In this document: positions 27,319 through 34,759 of the stretch, one piece after another
Layout: every line of letters starts with the position of its first letter
Numbering within the stretch: position 1 is the first letter of the stretch
Assembly: GCA_963841425.1 (NCBI GenBank)
Contig: CAWJCL010000002.1
Span: 744,001-808,000, forward strand
Length of the DNA stretch: 64,000 nt
Reading direction: 5' to 3'
From: DATEOR01 sp963841425
GTDB lineage: Bacteria > Actinomycetota > Thermoleophilia > Gaiellales > Gaiellaceae
Notes under the pieces: generated by a model
Told to the model about the DNA's origin: nothing
The model's input: only the letters and a program-made list of their open reading frames with translations
The model's database searches: none
Translations under genes and position numbers: made by a program

Positions 27319-28392
27319 CCCGGGGCGGACACCGCCGACGAGGAAGGGGTTGCCGACCGTCGGGATCGGCCCGGCCGGGGAGTCGACCTCGACCACCAGC
27401 CGGTTGTGGGCGAGCTGCGGGTGCTCCATCACCTCGGGGATCGCGTTCACGGCTCCGCAGGGGATGCGGGCGGCCTGCAGGCGCTCCAGCCACTCCTCGG
27501 CGCCGCCCCCGGCGAAGGCCCGCGCGAGCTCGGGCTCGAGCTGCTCCCGGTGGCCGACCCGCGACTCGTTGCTCGCGAAGCGCTCGTCGGCGTGCAGGTC
27601 GGGCCGGTCGATCACTTCGTGCGTGAACGAGCGCCAGTGCTCGTCGGAGAGGACGGCGAAGCCGAAGAGGCGCCCGTCGCCCGCCGGGAAGGGGCCGTAG
27701 GGGCAGAAGTGTGGGTGGCGCATCCCGGTTCGCGGCGGGACCTCGTGCCGATGCCACCACTGGTGCGGGAAGTAGCCGAGCCAGTCGATCATCGTGTCGA
27801 AGAGGGACACCGAGACCCGCTCGCCCTCCCCGGTCTGGGCACGGCGCGCGAGCGCGGCGGCCGTGGCGACTGCCGCGTAGCTCCCTGCCCCGACATCGCA
27901 GATGGAGACCCCGACGCGCGCGGGCTCCTCGGGGGTGCCGGTGATCGAGATCAGGCCTGTCTCGCCCTGGACGACGAGGTCGTACGCGTTGCGCTCCGCA
28001 TAGGGGCCGTCCGGCCCGTAGCCCGAGATCTCGGTGTAGACGATGTCGGGGCGGTGCGCCCGCACGGCCGGCTCGTCCACGCCGTGCTCGGCCGCCCAGC
28101 CGGGCGTGAAGTTCTGCAGGAAGACGTCGCTCGCACCGATGAGCGCCCCGAGCGCGGGTTGCGAGGAGTCGTCCTTCAGGTCGAGCGCGACGCTCCGCTT
28201 CCCACGGTTCATCCAGACGAAGCCGCTCGACTCACCCTGCGCGATCGAGTCCCAGCCGCGGGTGACGTCGCCGACTCCCGGGCGCTCGATCTTGATCACA
28301 TCCGCGCCGAGGTCGGCGAGAAGCCGCGTACAGAGCGGGCCGGCGAGTCCATTCTCGCAGGCCAGCACGCGGGTGCCCGTCAGGAGCGGCAC
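27247..28392 (-). CDS. Class III CoA-transferase (CaiB/BaiF family)
   Basis: The 381-residue enzyme has the family III N-terminus LLTGTRVLACENGLAGPLCTRLLADLGADVIKIE, where the conserved region carries substrate-binding residues. The catalytic aspartate typical of this family fits ERNAYDLVVQGETGL near residue 155. It moves CoA from a donor thioester to a carboxylic acid. The acid substrate is not indicated by neighbours. The C-terminus overlaps the PhyH gene on the other strand. Confidence 0.92.
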   Translation of the reverse strand: MPLLTGTRVLACENGLAGPLCTRLLADLGADVIKIERPGVGDVTRGWDSIAQGESSGFVWMNRGKRSVALDLKDDSSQPALGALIGASDVFLQNFTPGWAAEHGVDEPAVRAHRPDIVYTEISGYGPDGPYAERNAYDLVVQGETGLISITGTPEEPARVGVSICDVGAGSYAAVATAAALARRAQTGEGERVSVSLFDTMIDWLGYFPHQWWHRHEVPPRTGMRHPHFCPYGPFPAGDGRLFGFAVLSDEHWRSFTHEVIDRPDLHADERFASNESRVGHREQLEPELARAFAGGGAEEWLERLQAARIPCGAVNAIPEVMEHPQLAHNRLVVEVDSPAGPIPTVGNPFLVGGVRPGLGAVPGLGEHTAEVLRELGVEPG

Positions 28393-28409
28393 CCGCGTAC
28401 CGTAGTGCC

Positions 28410-28661
28410 CTAGACGACGCTCTGCACTTCGACGACGTCGGCCGAGTCGAGCGAGAAGCCGTACGCCTGGTGTGCCTTGACGACCGACTCTGCGTCTGGA
28501 GCCTCCGAAAGGCAGAACGCGGTGCCGTCCTTGCCCAGGAAGACGTTCAGGCCCTTGACGCCGTGCTCGTCCGCCTCGCCGGCCTTGATGCGCTCGCCGA
28601 TCGCGGCCGCCATCTCCGGGGCGACGTCGCTCATCTCGTGGTGGTCGATGAACTTCGGCAC
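28410..28661 (-). CDS. DUF4242-like small protein (SCO4226-type)
   Basis: The 83-residue protein begins PKFIDHHEMSDV, with repeated His/Asp/Glu, and continues as a small ferredoxin-like alpha/beta domain (FCLSEAPDAESVVKAHQAYG near 50). Family members related to SCO4226 bind nickel; this property is not proven here. The GTG at 28661 has a strong ribosome site (AAGGAGG, about 8 bases upstream) that lies over the end of the SRPBCC gene, giving coupled translation. Confidence 0.75.
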   Translation of the reverse strand: MPKFIDHHEMSDVAPEMAAAIGERIKAGEADEHGVKGLNVFLGKDGTAFCLSEAPDAESVVKAHQAYGFSLDSADVVEVQSVV

Positions 28662-28663
28662 TG

Positions 28664-29152
28664 CTACTCCTCCTTGTCCGGTTGCTGAGCCCCTGCTGGA
28701 TCGATCCCGGGATTGCCGCCTTCGACCGCGGTCGCGAGGCGGCCGAGATAGAGATCCCAGCCCTCGCCGTGGATCTGCCGAGCCTCCTCCGGAAGGTCGA
28801 GGTGGCGGAGGCGGACGAGCGTGCCCTCGCCGTCGGGCTCGAGGGTCACCTCGACCCGGCTCGACCCAGGCGGAACGCCGTGCGGCCCGGAGGACTCCTG
28901 CCCCTCCCATCCCCACGTGAAGACAACGCGGCTGGGCGCGTCCACCTCGACGTACTCGCCGCGCGCGACTATCTGGTCGCCCATCTCGACGCGGTAGATG
29001 CCTCCGGGCTGGGGGTCGAGGCTCGCCTCGCGCCCCTTCCACAGCACCATCTTCTCTGGATCGGCGAAGAACTCGAACACGGTTTCCGGCCGGGCGGCGA
29101 TCCTGACCTCGCGCTCGACGACGGTTGCGACTTCAGGCTGGTCGACGGCCAC
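28664..29152 (-). CDS. SRPBCC/AHSA1-domain protein
   Basis: The 162-residue protein is an activator-of-Hsp90-like START-superfamily domain: REVRIAARPETVFEFFADPEKMVLW, then YRVEMGDQIVARGEYVEVDAPSRVVFTWGWE, typical of the AHSA1/CalC group. These bind a hydrophobic ligand in a cavity. Adjacent ArsR regulators paired with such domains are common and probably respond to the same small molecule. The gene overlaps the end of the ArsR gene. Confidence 0.88.
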   Translation of the reverse strand: MAVDQPEVATVVEREVRIAARPETVFEFFADPEKMVLWKGREASLDPQPGGIYRVEMGDQIVARGEYVEVDAPSRVVFTWGWEGQESSGPHGVPPGSSRVEVTLEPDGEGTLVRLRHLDLPEEARQIHGEGWDLYLGRLATAVEGGNPGIDPAGAQQPDKEE

Positions 29153-29459
29153 GTCGCCTCCTTCCCTCTTCGTGCTCTGCGGCGATCTTCAGGCGCTCGA
29201 GCCCGTCGCCCCAGAACGTTTCCAGGAACGCCCTCACATCCTCGAAGCCCTCGCTTCGAACGCTGTACAGGCGCTTCGTGCCCTCCCGCCGCTCGCGCAC
29301 GAGCCCGGCGCCCTTGAGAACCGTGAGGTGCTGAGACACCGCGGGGCGGGAGATGGAGAACTCGGCCGCGATCTCCCCGGCCGACCGCTCCTGCCCGGCG
29401 ACCAACTCGAGAATTCGCCGGCGGTTGGGCTCGGCGATTGCGCGAAGTGCGCTCTCCAT
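29133..29459 (-). CDS. ArsR-family transcriptional regulator
   Basis: The 108-residue winged-helix repressor reads ESALRAIAEPNRRRILELVAG, with the recognition helix in FSISRPAVSQHLTVLKGAGLVRERREG. It lacks the usual metal-binding cysteine pair of ArsR/SmtB, as expected for the SRPBCC-linked subgroup. Homology starts at the ATG at 29459, while the open frame runs further upstream through the promoter. The C-terminus is Arg-rich and overlaps the SRPBCC gene by 20 bp. It would repress its own operon. Confidence 0.9.
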   Translation of the reverse strand: MESALRAIAEPNRRRILELVAGQERSAGEIAAEFSISRPAVSQHLTVLKGAGLVRERREGTKRLYSVRSEGFEDVRAFLETFWGDGLERLKIAAEHEEGRRRRGRRPA

Positions 29460-29466
29460 GATTCGT

Positions 29467-29496
29467 ATTGTAAGCAGATACTTACGTAAGACGCAA
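29467..29496 (-). promoter_or_regulatory. ArsR operon promoter with overlapping inverted repeat
   Basis: Read on the minus strand there is a -35-like TTGCGT (29491-29496), an 18-base spacer and a -10 TACAAT (29467-29472). The -10 lies 7 bases before the ATG, which implies a nearly leaderless transcript. An inverted repeat GTAAG-N6-CTTAC at 29470-29485 overlaps the -10 and spacer, as expected for a repressor operator. It is A+T-rich compared with its surroundings. Confidence 0.6.
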
Positions 29497-29537
29497 CTAA
29501 CCCTTAGCGACTCGCTAGCATCCGGTCCATTACCGGA

Positions 29538-29906
29538 CTGACGGACAAGGCTACGCGCCTCCTTTCGGAGCCGAACATCGTCCACCTGGCAACTGTGATG
29601 CCCGACGGCTCACCCCAGGTCTCGCCGATCTGGGCCGACGCCGTCGACGGAATGATCGAGTTCAACACGGCGGCGGGACGCGTCAAGGAGCAGAACATGC
29701 GCCGGGATCCACGCGTCGCCTTCTCGGTCGTGAACCGCGCCGACCCGTATGAGCGGGCATGCGTGAGGGGCCGGGTCGTGGAGATGATCGACGGAGAAGA
29801 GGCCGTCGCCCACATCGACAAGATGGCGAAGAAGTACATGGGAACGGACAAATACCCGTGGCTGAAGGGCGAGACCCGGATCATGGTCAGGGTCGAGCCC
29901 GAGTAG
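29538..29906 (+). CDS. PPOX-class F420-type oxidoreductase/pyridoxamine oxidase-like protein
   Basis: The protein shows TDKATRLLSEPNIVHLATVMPDG and QVSPIWADAVDG, then INTAAGRVK-like FNTAAGRVKEQN, the typical split-barrel flavin/F420-binding family in actinobacteria. It ends WLKGETRIMVRVEP. The family N-terminus lies upstream of the first ATG (29598), but the in-frame stretch back to a stop has no ATG, GTG or TTG. A CTG at 29538 is my best start, giving 122 residues. A sequencing error or a shorter protein from the GTG at 29595 is also possible. Confidence 0.7.
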   Translation: MTDKATRLLSEPNIVHLATVMPDGSPQVSPIWADAVDGMIEFNTAAGRVKEQNMRRDPRVAFSVVNRADPYERACVRGRVVEMIDGEEAVAHIDKMAKKYMGTDKYPWLKGETRIMVRVEPE

Positions 29907-29916
29907 TCCCCGACGC

Positions 29917-30849
29917 TTGAGCCAGACGTTCCTCTACCTCTCCCGGCGTGAGGTCGCGAGCCTGATGCCTCCGGTAGGGGAGCAGCTCGATCTCGTCGAG
30001 GCGACCTATCGGGCAGTCGGTGCCGGCCGCGTCGAGCTGCCGCCCAAGCCCGGGATCCATCCGCGGCCAGACTCCTTCATCCACGCCATGCCCGCCTACC
30101 TGCGGGACGACGATGTTGCGGCGCTCAAGTGGGTGGCCGGCTACCCGGCGAACAAGGAGCGCGGCCTCCCCTACATCACCGGGCTGATCGTCCTGAACGA
30201 CCCGGACACCGGGATGGCGACGGCGATCATGGATGGAGCCGAGGTCACGGCGGCGCGCACAGCCGCGGCGAGCGGCGTCTGCATTCGCAGGTTCGCGCCA
30301 GAGGGCTGGAGCCAGGCGGCCGTGCTCGGAGCGGGAGAGCAGGGACGGTTCCACGCCCGGGTGCTGAGAGAGCTGAACCCGGAGGTCGCCATCCGGGCCT
30401 GGGATCCCCACCCCGAGCGCGTCGAGTCGCTGGGAGACGGGGTCGTGGCGGTGGCGGGCCCGCGCGAGGCCGTCGAGGCGGCCGACGTCGTCGTCACTGC
30501 CGGGCCGATCGTGGAAGAGCCCGATTCGCCGCTCACGCCTGACTGGCTCGCCGAGCGCTCGCTCGGCCTCCCGATCGATTTCGACTTCTATTTCAGCGCC
30601 GACGCAGTCGCCTCGGCCGGGCTCTTCCTGGTCGACGACGTGGGCCAGTTCGACTACTACCGTTCCCTCGGGCACTTTCGGGGCTGGCCCGAGCCCGTGG
30701 GCAGCGTCGGCGAGGCGCTCTCGCGGGACGGCGCGCCGGGGAAGGTCATCTGCTGCAACCTCGGCATCGGCGCGCTCGACGCGGCGTTCGCGGCGCGCGT
30801 CCTTGCCGCGGCGCGCGCCCGCGGCGTCGGCACCGAGCTCCCGGTCTAG
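29917..30849 (+). CDS. Ornithine cyclodeaminase/mu-crystallin family protein
   Basis: The 310-residue Rossmann enzyme has the family N-terminal half (FLYLSRREVASLMP; FIHAMPAYL; VAALKWVAGYPAN, containing the substrate Lys and Arg region) and an NAD(P)-binding motif AVLGAGEQGRFHARVL near residue 137. It ends with a conserved GIGALDAAFAARVL. Members include ornithine cyclodeaminase, ketimine reductase and amino-acid dehydrogenases, so the exact reaction is open. The start is TTG at 29917, 11 bp after the PPOX-like gene. Confidence 0.88.
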   Translation: MSQTFLYLSRREVASLMPPVGEQLDLVEATYRAVGAGRVELPPKPGIHPRPDSFIHAMPAYLRDDDVAALKWVAGYPANKERGLPYITGLIVLNDPDTGMATAIMDGAEVTAARTAAASGVCIRRFAPEGWSQAAVLGAGEQGRFHARVLRELNPEVAIRAWDPHPERVESLGDGVVAVAGPREAVEAADVVVTAGPIVEEPDSPLTPDWLAERSLGLPIDFDFYFSADAVASAGLFLVDDVGQFDYYRSLGHFRGWPEPVGSVGEALSRDGAPGKVICCNLGIGALDAAFAARVLAAARARGVGTELPV

Positions 30850-30863
30850 ACCGCTAGAGTCAC

Positions 30864-30926
30864 GGGGGGCGATGGGGCTCGCCTTCAACCGCCGGACGGC
30901 TGATGGCTCCTACTTGTGAAAGGAGC
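30864..30926 (+). promoter_or_regulatory. Fluoride riboswitch (crcB motif) with Shine-Dalgarno sequestration
   Basis: The RNA before crcB matches the crcB motif. A P1 stem GGCG/CGCC encloses the loop ATGGGGCT, followed by CAACC, a second short stem (GCC/GGC) and TGATGGCTCCTAC. The 3' strand GGCTCC (30905-30910) can pair with GGGGCT in the P1 loop, the pseudoknot of the fluoride-bound fold. The same segment (GCTCCT, 30906-30911) can instead pair with AGGAGC at 30921-30926, which contains the ribosome site. Fluoride binding should therefore expose the site and turn translation on. Confidence 0.9.
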
Positions 30927-30931
30927 TCAGC

Positions 30932-31306
30932 ATGGCCGTCCTTCTGGCTGTCGCGGTCGGGGGTGCGCTCGGGGCGCTCGCCCGCTACGGGTTGATGACG
31001 TTCGTCGACCGGCAGACGCTGTCCATCTTCCCGTGGGACGTCTTCGTCGTGAACGTGAGCGGCTGCTTCCTCGTCGGCCTGGTCGTGAGCGCGCTGGTCG
31101 ATCGCCACGAGGCGCCCGCATGGCTGCGCGTCGGCCTCGTCCTCGGCTTCATCGGCGCGTACACGACCTTCTCGACGTTCGCCCAGGATCTCTACGACCT
31201 CACGACGGCCCGCCAGTACGCCGAGGCGACGCTGAACCTCACGGCGAGCGTCGTGGTCGGCATCCTCGCCGTCATGGCGGGGACGGCGCTGGGCAGAGCG
31301 ATATAG
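30932..31306 (+). CDS. crcB: Fluoride channel Fluc/CrcB
   Basis: The 124-residue membrane protein has four transmembrane helices and the Fluc signature VNVSGCFLVG near residue 41, where the Asn lines the pore. It also has FIGAYTTFSTFAQD near 75, with the Phe and Thr residues of the fluoride pathway and the Na+-binding break. It starts with ALARYG, conserved in the family. The ribosome site AAGGAG lies 6 bases upstream and is under the fluoride riboswitch. It functions as a dual-topology dimer that exports fluoride. Confidence 0.97.
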   Translation: MAVLLAVAVGGALGALARYGLMTFVDRQTLSIFPWDVFVVNVSGCFLVGLVVSALVDRHEAPAWLRVGLVLGFIGAYTTFSTFAQDLYDLTTARQYAEATLNLTASVVVGILAVMAGTALGRAI

Positions 31307-31317
31307 CTGGGCGCTCT

Positions 31318-31450
31318 GGGGCGGCGCTCGCAAAGGAGGCAAGCGAGCAGGCCCGAGACAGTACGAGTGGTACGGCGAGGGACTGCGAGCGCAGTCTCGT
31401 GCCGCGAGTCGATTAAGACGCGAAGCGTTGAAGCCGGGCTTTGCCCGGCA
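31318..31450. other. Hairpin-rich intergenic element after crcB
   Basis: This ~130-base gap contains several adjacent potential stems: GCTCGC/GCGAGC at about 31327-31347, a GGTACG/CGTGCC outer stem around an inner GACTGC-GAGC-GCAGTC hairpin (31381-31396), and a terminator-like hairpin at 31433-31449. No coding potential is seen. It may be a structured transcript end, a small RNA or a decayed repeat. Orientation and function are unknown. Confidence 0.4.
31433..31449. terminator. Hairpin between crcB and the convergent oxidoreductase gene
   Basis: A perfect 7-bp stem GCCGGGC/GCCCGGC with a TTT loop lies between two convergent genes. It is not followed by a clear U-run on either strand, so termination strength is uncertain, but the position suits both genes. 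Confidence 0.45.
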
Positions 31451-31476
31451 AAGCCGCCACCGGCCAGAGAGTCCAG

Positions 31477-33897
31477 CTAGCTGCGGATGCGGTCGCCGCT
31501 CGGATCCCAGAGCGGCTCTTCGGCCACCTCTCCGGCGACCCAGTCGCCGAAGATCTCGACCTCGATCGCCTGGCCGGGCCGCACGGCCGCGCTCGGCAGA
31601 TAGGCGTAGGCGATCGAGCGCTCGACGGAGTAGCCGTAGCCGCCGCTCGTCACGCGGCCGACGGTCTCCCCCTCGACGCGCACCGGCTCGGAGCCGAGTG
31701 CGACCGACCGCGGATCCGAAAGGACGAGACAGGCGAGCCCGCGCTCGGGCTCGGACCCGGCGGCGTCCGCGAGCGCCTCGCGGCCGATGAAGTCGCCCTT
31801 TGCAAGCTTGACGGCGAAGTCGAGGCCGGCCTCGTAGGGGGTCTCGTCCGGGGTGATGTCTGCACCCCAGACCCGGTAGCCCTTCTCGAGCCGGAGCGAG
31901 TCGATCGCCTTGTAGCCGCCCGCCACGAGGCCGTGTCCCTTGCCCGCAGCCCAGATCGTGTCGAAGAGGCGGAGGCCGAACTCCATCGGGCAGTAGAGCT
32001 CCCAGCCGAGCTCGCCGACGTACGTCACCCGGAGCGCCAGGCAGGGAACCGTGCCGACCGCGATCTCCCGCGCGCGCATGTACCGAAACGCGTCGTTCGA
32101 CAGGTCCGCGTCGGTGAGCGGCTGCAGGATCTCCCGCGCCGCCGGGCCCCAGAGGCCCAGGCAGGCGAAGCGGGATGTGACGTCTTCGACCTGCGCGCTC
32201 CCGTCCTCGGGAAGGTGGCGCCGGATCCACGCGGCGTCGTGGTTTCCGAACGCCGTCCCGGTCACGATCCGGAAGCGGTGCTCGGCGAGGCGCGTGACCG
32301 TGAAGTCGCACTCGATCCCGCCGCGACGGTTCAGCATCTGCGTGTACGTAATCGCGCCGACATCACGGGCCACCCGGTTGTCGCACATGCGCTCGAGAAA
32401 GTCGGCTGCGCCCGGCCCGACGACGTCGATCTTCGCGAAGGACGTCTCGTCGAAGAGCGTGGCGTTCTCGCGGCAGGCTCGGTGCTCGGCCCCGATCGCG
32501 GGTGACCAGACCTCACCTGCCCAGCCGCGCGGCCGAAGGCTCTCGTCCCCGTTCGCCGCGTTGGGCTCGAACCAGTTCGGCCGCTCCCAGCCCGACTTCT
32601 CCCCGAAGCTCGCTCCGAGCTCTTCCAGCCGCGGATAGGTCGGCGAGAGCCGGAGCGGCCGGCCGGCGAGCCGCTCCTGGCCCGGGTACTTGATGTCGTA
32701 GTACGTCGAGTAGACCTCGTACGTGCGCGCAAGCGTGTAGTCGCGGCTCCGGTAGTGCGGGCCGAAACGGCGCGAGTCCATCTCCCAGACGTCCAGGCTC
32801 GGGACTCCCTCGACGATCCATTCGGCGACGAGCCGTCCCATCCCGCCTGCGCCGGCGAGGCCGTGGGCGCAGAAGCCGGCCGCGACCCAGAAGCCGCGCA
32901 CGTCGGACTCGCCGAGGATGAACTCGCCGTCGGGGGTGAACGCCTCGGGCCCGTTGACGAGGCTGACGATCTCCGAATCCTCGAGGCCCGGTACGCGGAC
33001 ACACGCGTTGGTCATGAGCTCCTCGAAGCGCTCCCAGTCCTCGGGCAAGAGCTTGCCGTTGAAGTCCTCCGGGATGCCGTCGAGGCCCCACGGCGCCGGT
33101 TTCCGTTCGTAGCCGCCCATGACGAGGCCGCCCGACTCCCCGCGAAAGTAGACGAGGAGCGACGGGTCGCGCATCGTCGGGATGTCGAGCGGGATCCCGC
33201 TCGGCCGCGTGATGAGGTACTCGTGGGCCATCGGGATGATCGGCACCGTCACGCCCGCGAGGCGCCCGATCTCCCCCGCGAACATGCCTCCCGCGTCGAC
33301 CACGATGCTCGTCTCGATCGAGCCCTTGTCGGTTTCGACACCGCCGACGCGCCCGCCCTCGAGCCCGATCCCGGTGACCCGCGTGTTCGTCGCGATCTCG
33401 GCGCCTCGCCGTCGCGCGCCCTCCGCGAGCGCAAAGGTGAGCTGGCTCGGGTCGATGTAGCCGTCGGTCGGAAGGTAGGCCGCGCCGAGCACGCCGTCCG
33501 TCGACATCGGCGGGAAGAGCTCGCCCGCCCGTTCAGCGGAGACGAGCTCGAGCGGCAATCCGAATGTCTTCGCCCAGCCGGCCTGGCGGCGGAGCTCCTG
33601 CATCCGCTCCTCCGACGAGGCGAGCCGGAGCGACCCCACCTCGTGCCAGCCGGTCTCGAGGCCGACCTCCTCCTCGAGCGTCCGGTAGAGGTCGACCGAG
33701 TTCATCATCATCTTGGTCAGACTGATGGAGCCGCGCAGCTGCCCGACCAGGCCGGCCGAGTGGAACGTCGAGCCGCTCGTCAGGTCGGCGCGCTCGCAGA
33801 GGACGACGTCGTCCCAGCCGAGCCGGGCGAGCCAGTAGAGGATCGAAGCGCCGCCGACGCCTCCGCCGACGACGACGGCCCGCGCACGGGACTTCAT
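31477..33897 (-). CDS. FAD-dependent oxidoreductase with GcvT domain (dimethylglycine/sarcosine dehydrogenase family)
   Basis: The 806-residue two-part enzyme starts with an FAD-binding motif VVVGGGVGGASILYWLARLG and a DAO-type oxidase half to about residue 370. There follow a middle DMGDH-type linker and the aminomethyltransferase (GcvT) half, with YVGELGWELYCPMEF near residue 640 and a C-terminal barrel (SVALGSEPV; TSGGYGYSVERSIAYAYLP). Such enzymes oxidise N-methyl amines and pass the methylene group to tetrahydrofolate. I set the start at the ATG at 33897, directly before the FAD motif. Dimethylglycine, sarcosine or another secondary amine may be the substrate. Confidence 0.93.
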   Translation of the reverse strand: MKSRARAVVVGGGVGGASILYWLARLGWDDVVLCERADLTSGSTFHSAGLVGQLRGSISLTKMMMNSVDLYRTLEEEVGLETGWHEVGSLRLASSEERMQELRRQAGWAKTFGLPLELVSAERAGELFPPMSTDGVLGAAYLPTDGYIDPSQLTFALAEGARRRGAEIATNTRVTGIGLEGGRVGGVETDKGSIETSIVVDAGGMFAGEIGRLAGVTVPIIPMAHEYLITRPSGIPLDIPTMRDPSLLVYFRGESGGLVMGGYERKPAPWGLDGIPEDFNGKLLPEDWERFEELMTNACVRVPGLEDSEIVSLVNGPEAFTPDGEFILGESDVRGFWVAAGFCAHGLAGAGGMGRLVAEWIVEGVPSLDVWEMDSRRFGPHYRSRDYTLARTYEVYSTYYDIKYPGQERLAGRPLRLSPTYPRLEELGASFGEKSGWERPNWFEPNAANGDESLRPRGWAGEVWSPAIGAEHRACRENATLFDETSFAKIDVVGPGAADFLERMCDNRVARDVGAITYTQMLNRRGGIECDFTVTRLAEHRFRIVTGTAFGNHDAAWIRRHLPEDGSAQVEDVTSRFACLGLWGPAAREILQPLTDADLSNDAFRYMRAREIAVGTVPCLALRVTYVGELGWELYCPMEFGLRLFDTIWAAGKGHGLVAGGYKAIDSLRLEKGYRVWGADITPDETPYEAGLDFAVKLAKGDFIGREALADAAGSEPERGLACLVLSDPRSVALGSEPVRVEGETVGRVTSGGYGYSVERSIAYAYLPSAAVRPGQAIEVEIFGDWVAGEVAEEPLWDPSGDRIRS

Positions 33898-33935
33898 GCC
33901 TTCGGGGCCGCGACCACCGGGCGATACTACGCGCT

Positions 33936-34346
33936 GTGGAGCTCGTCCAGCACCCGCCCTCGGTCGTTCTCGTCGTCGTCGAAGGCGGGGAGCTGGTGCT
34001 CGTTCGCCAGTCTCGCCCGGGCTCAGGGACCCGCACGCTCGAGCTCCCGTCCGGCAAGCTGGAGGACGGCGAGACACCGGCTGGCGCAGCGGCACGGGAG
34101 CTCGCGGAGGAGTGCGGGCTGGCTGCCGACGACCTGACCGCGATCGGGACGTTTTGGGCCGCGCCGGGCTATTCGACCGAGCTGGTGCACGTCTTCGAAG
34201 CCGCGGGCCTCAGCGAGGCGGATCCCGCCGAGCTCGACGAGGACGAGGACATCGAGGTCGAGCGCCTGCCACTTGCGGGCGCCCTGGTGCGCCTCGACGA
34301 CGCTGCCTCGATCGCCGCCTTCGCCATCTGGCTCGAGCGTCAGTGA
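33936..34346 (+). CDS. NUDIX hydrolase (ADP-ribose pyrophosphatase-like)
   Basis: The 136-residue protein holds a full Nudix box GKLEDGETPAGAAARELAEECGL (residues 38-60; the conserved G, E, RE and EE are all present). RPGSGTRTLELPSGKL before it is typical of the ADP-ribose group. It would hydrolyse nucleoside diphosphate derivatives. The start is GTG at 33936, 38 bp from the divergent oxidoreductase start. Its stop overlaps the next gene by GTGA. Confidence 0.9.
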   Translation: MELVQHPPSVVLVVVEGGELVLVRQSRPGSGTRTLELPSGKLEDGETPAGAAARELAEECGLAADDLTAIGTFWAAPGYSTELVHVFEAAGLSEADPAELDEDEDIEVERLPLAGALVRLDDAASIAAFAIWLERQ

Positions 34347-34759
34347 GCAGGGCGGCCTGGCTGCTCGGCCTCGAGGGCTCGCTGGCCGAGGACGAGGGCG
34401 GGGACGAGCTCGCGACCGCGCTCGTCGTCCTGGCCTCGGTGGCGGGTCAGGGGATTCGAATCGCGGAGGACGAGGCGCGCGGAGCGAGCCGGCGGGCATT
34501 GCTCCTTCTCACCTCGGGCGGCGACCCCGATCGCGGCCTCGACCTGAACGGCCGCGCGGTGAGCGCGCTTGCCGAGGAGGTGCGAACCGTCGACCGGCAG
34601 CTCGCCCTCGAACGCGGCCTGGACGAGCTGAAGGCCGAGTCAAAGGGCCTTCCGCACGTCTCCGAGGCGCTCGCCGCTCTGCGCGCCACGCCCGATGTGG
34701 CATGGCGCGCGTATGCCTGTTCTCTCTTGGCCGAAGAGCTCGGCGCCGGCGACGAGTAG
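34343..34759 (+). CDS. Hypothetical protein, translationally coupled to NUDIX gene
   Basis: I do not recognise this 138-residue protein. It is rich in Ala, Leu and Glu, predicted to be mostly helical, and has no signal peptide or membrane segment. It starts with GTG inside GTGA of the NUDIX stop and so is coupled to it. Composition matches its neighbours, which favours a genuine gene. The 3' end abuts the convergent permease gene without a gap. Confidence 0.65.
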   Translation: MSRAAWLLGLEGSLAEDEGGDELATALVVLASVAGQGIRIAEDEARGASRRALLLLTSGGDPDRGLDLNGRAVSALAEEVRTVDRQLALERGLDELKAESKGLPHVSEALAALRATPDVAWRAYACSLLAEELGAGDE

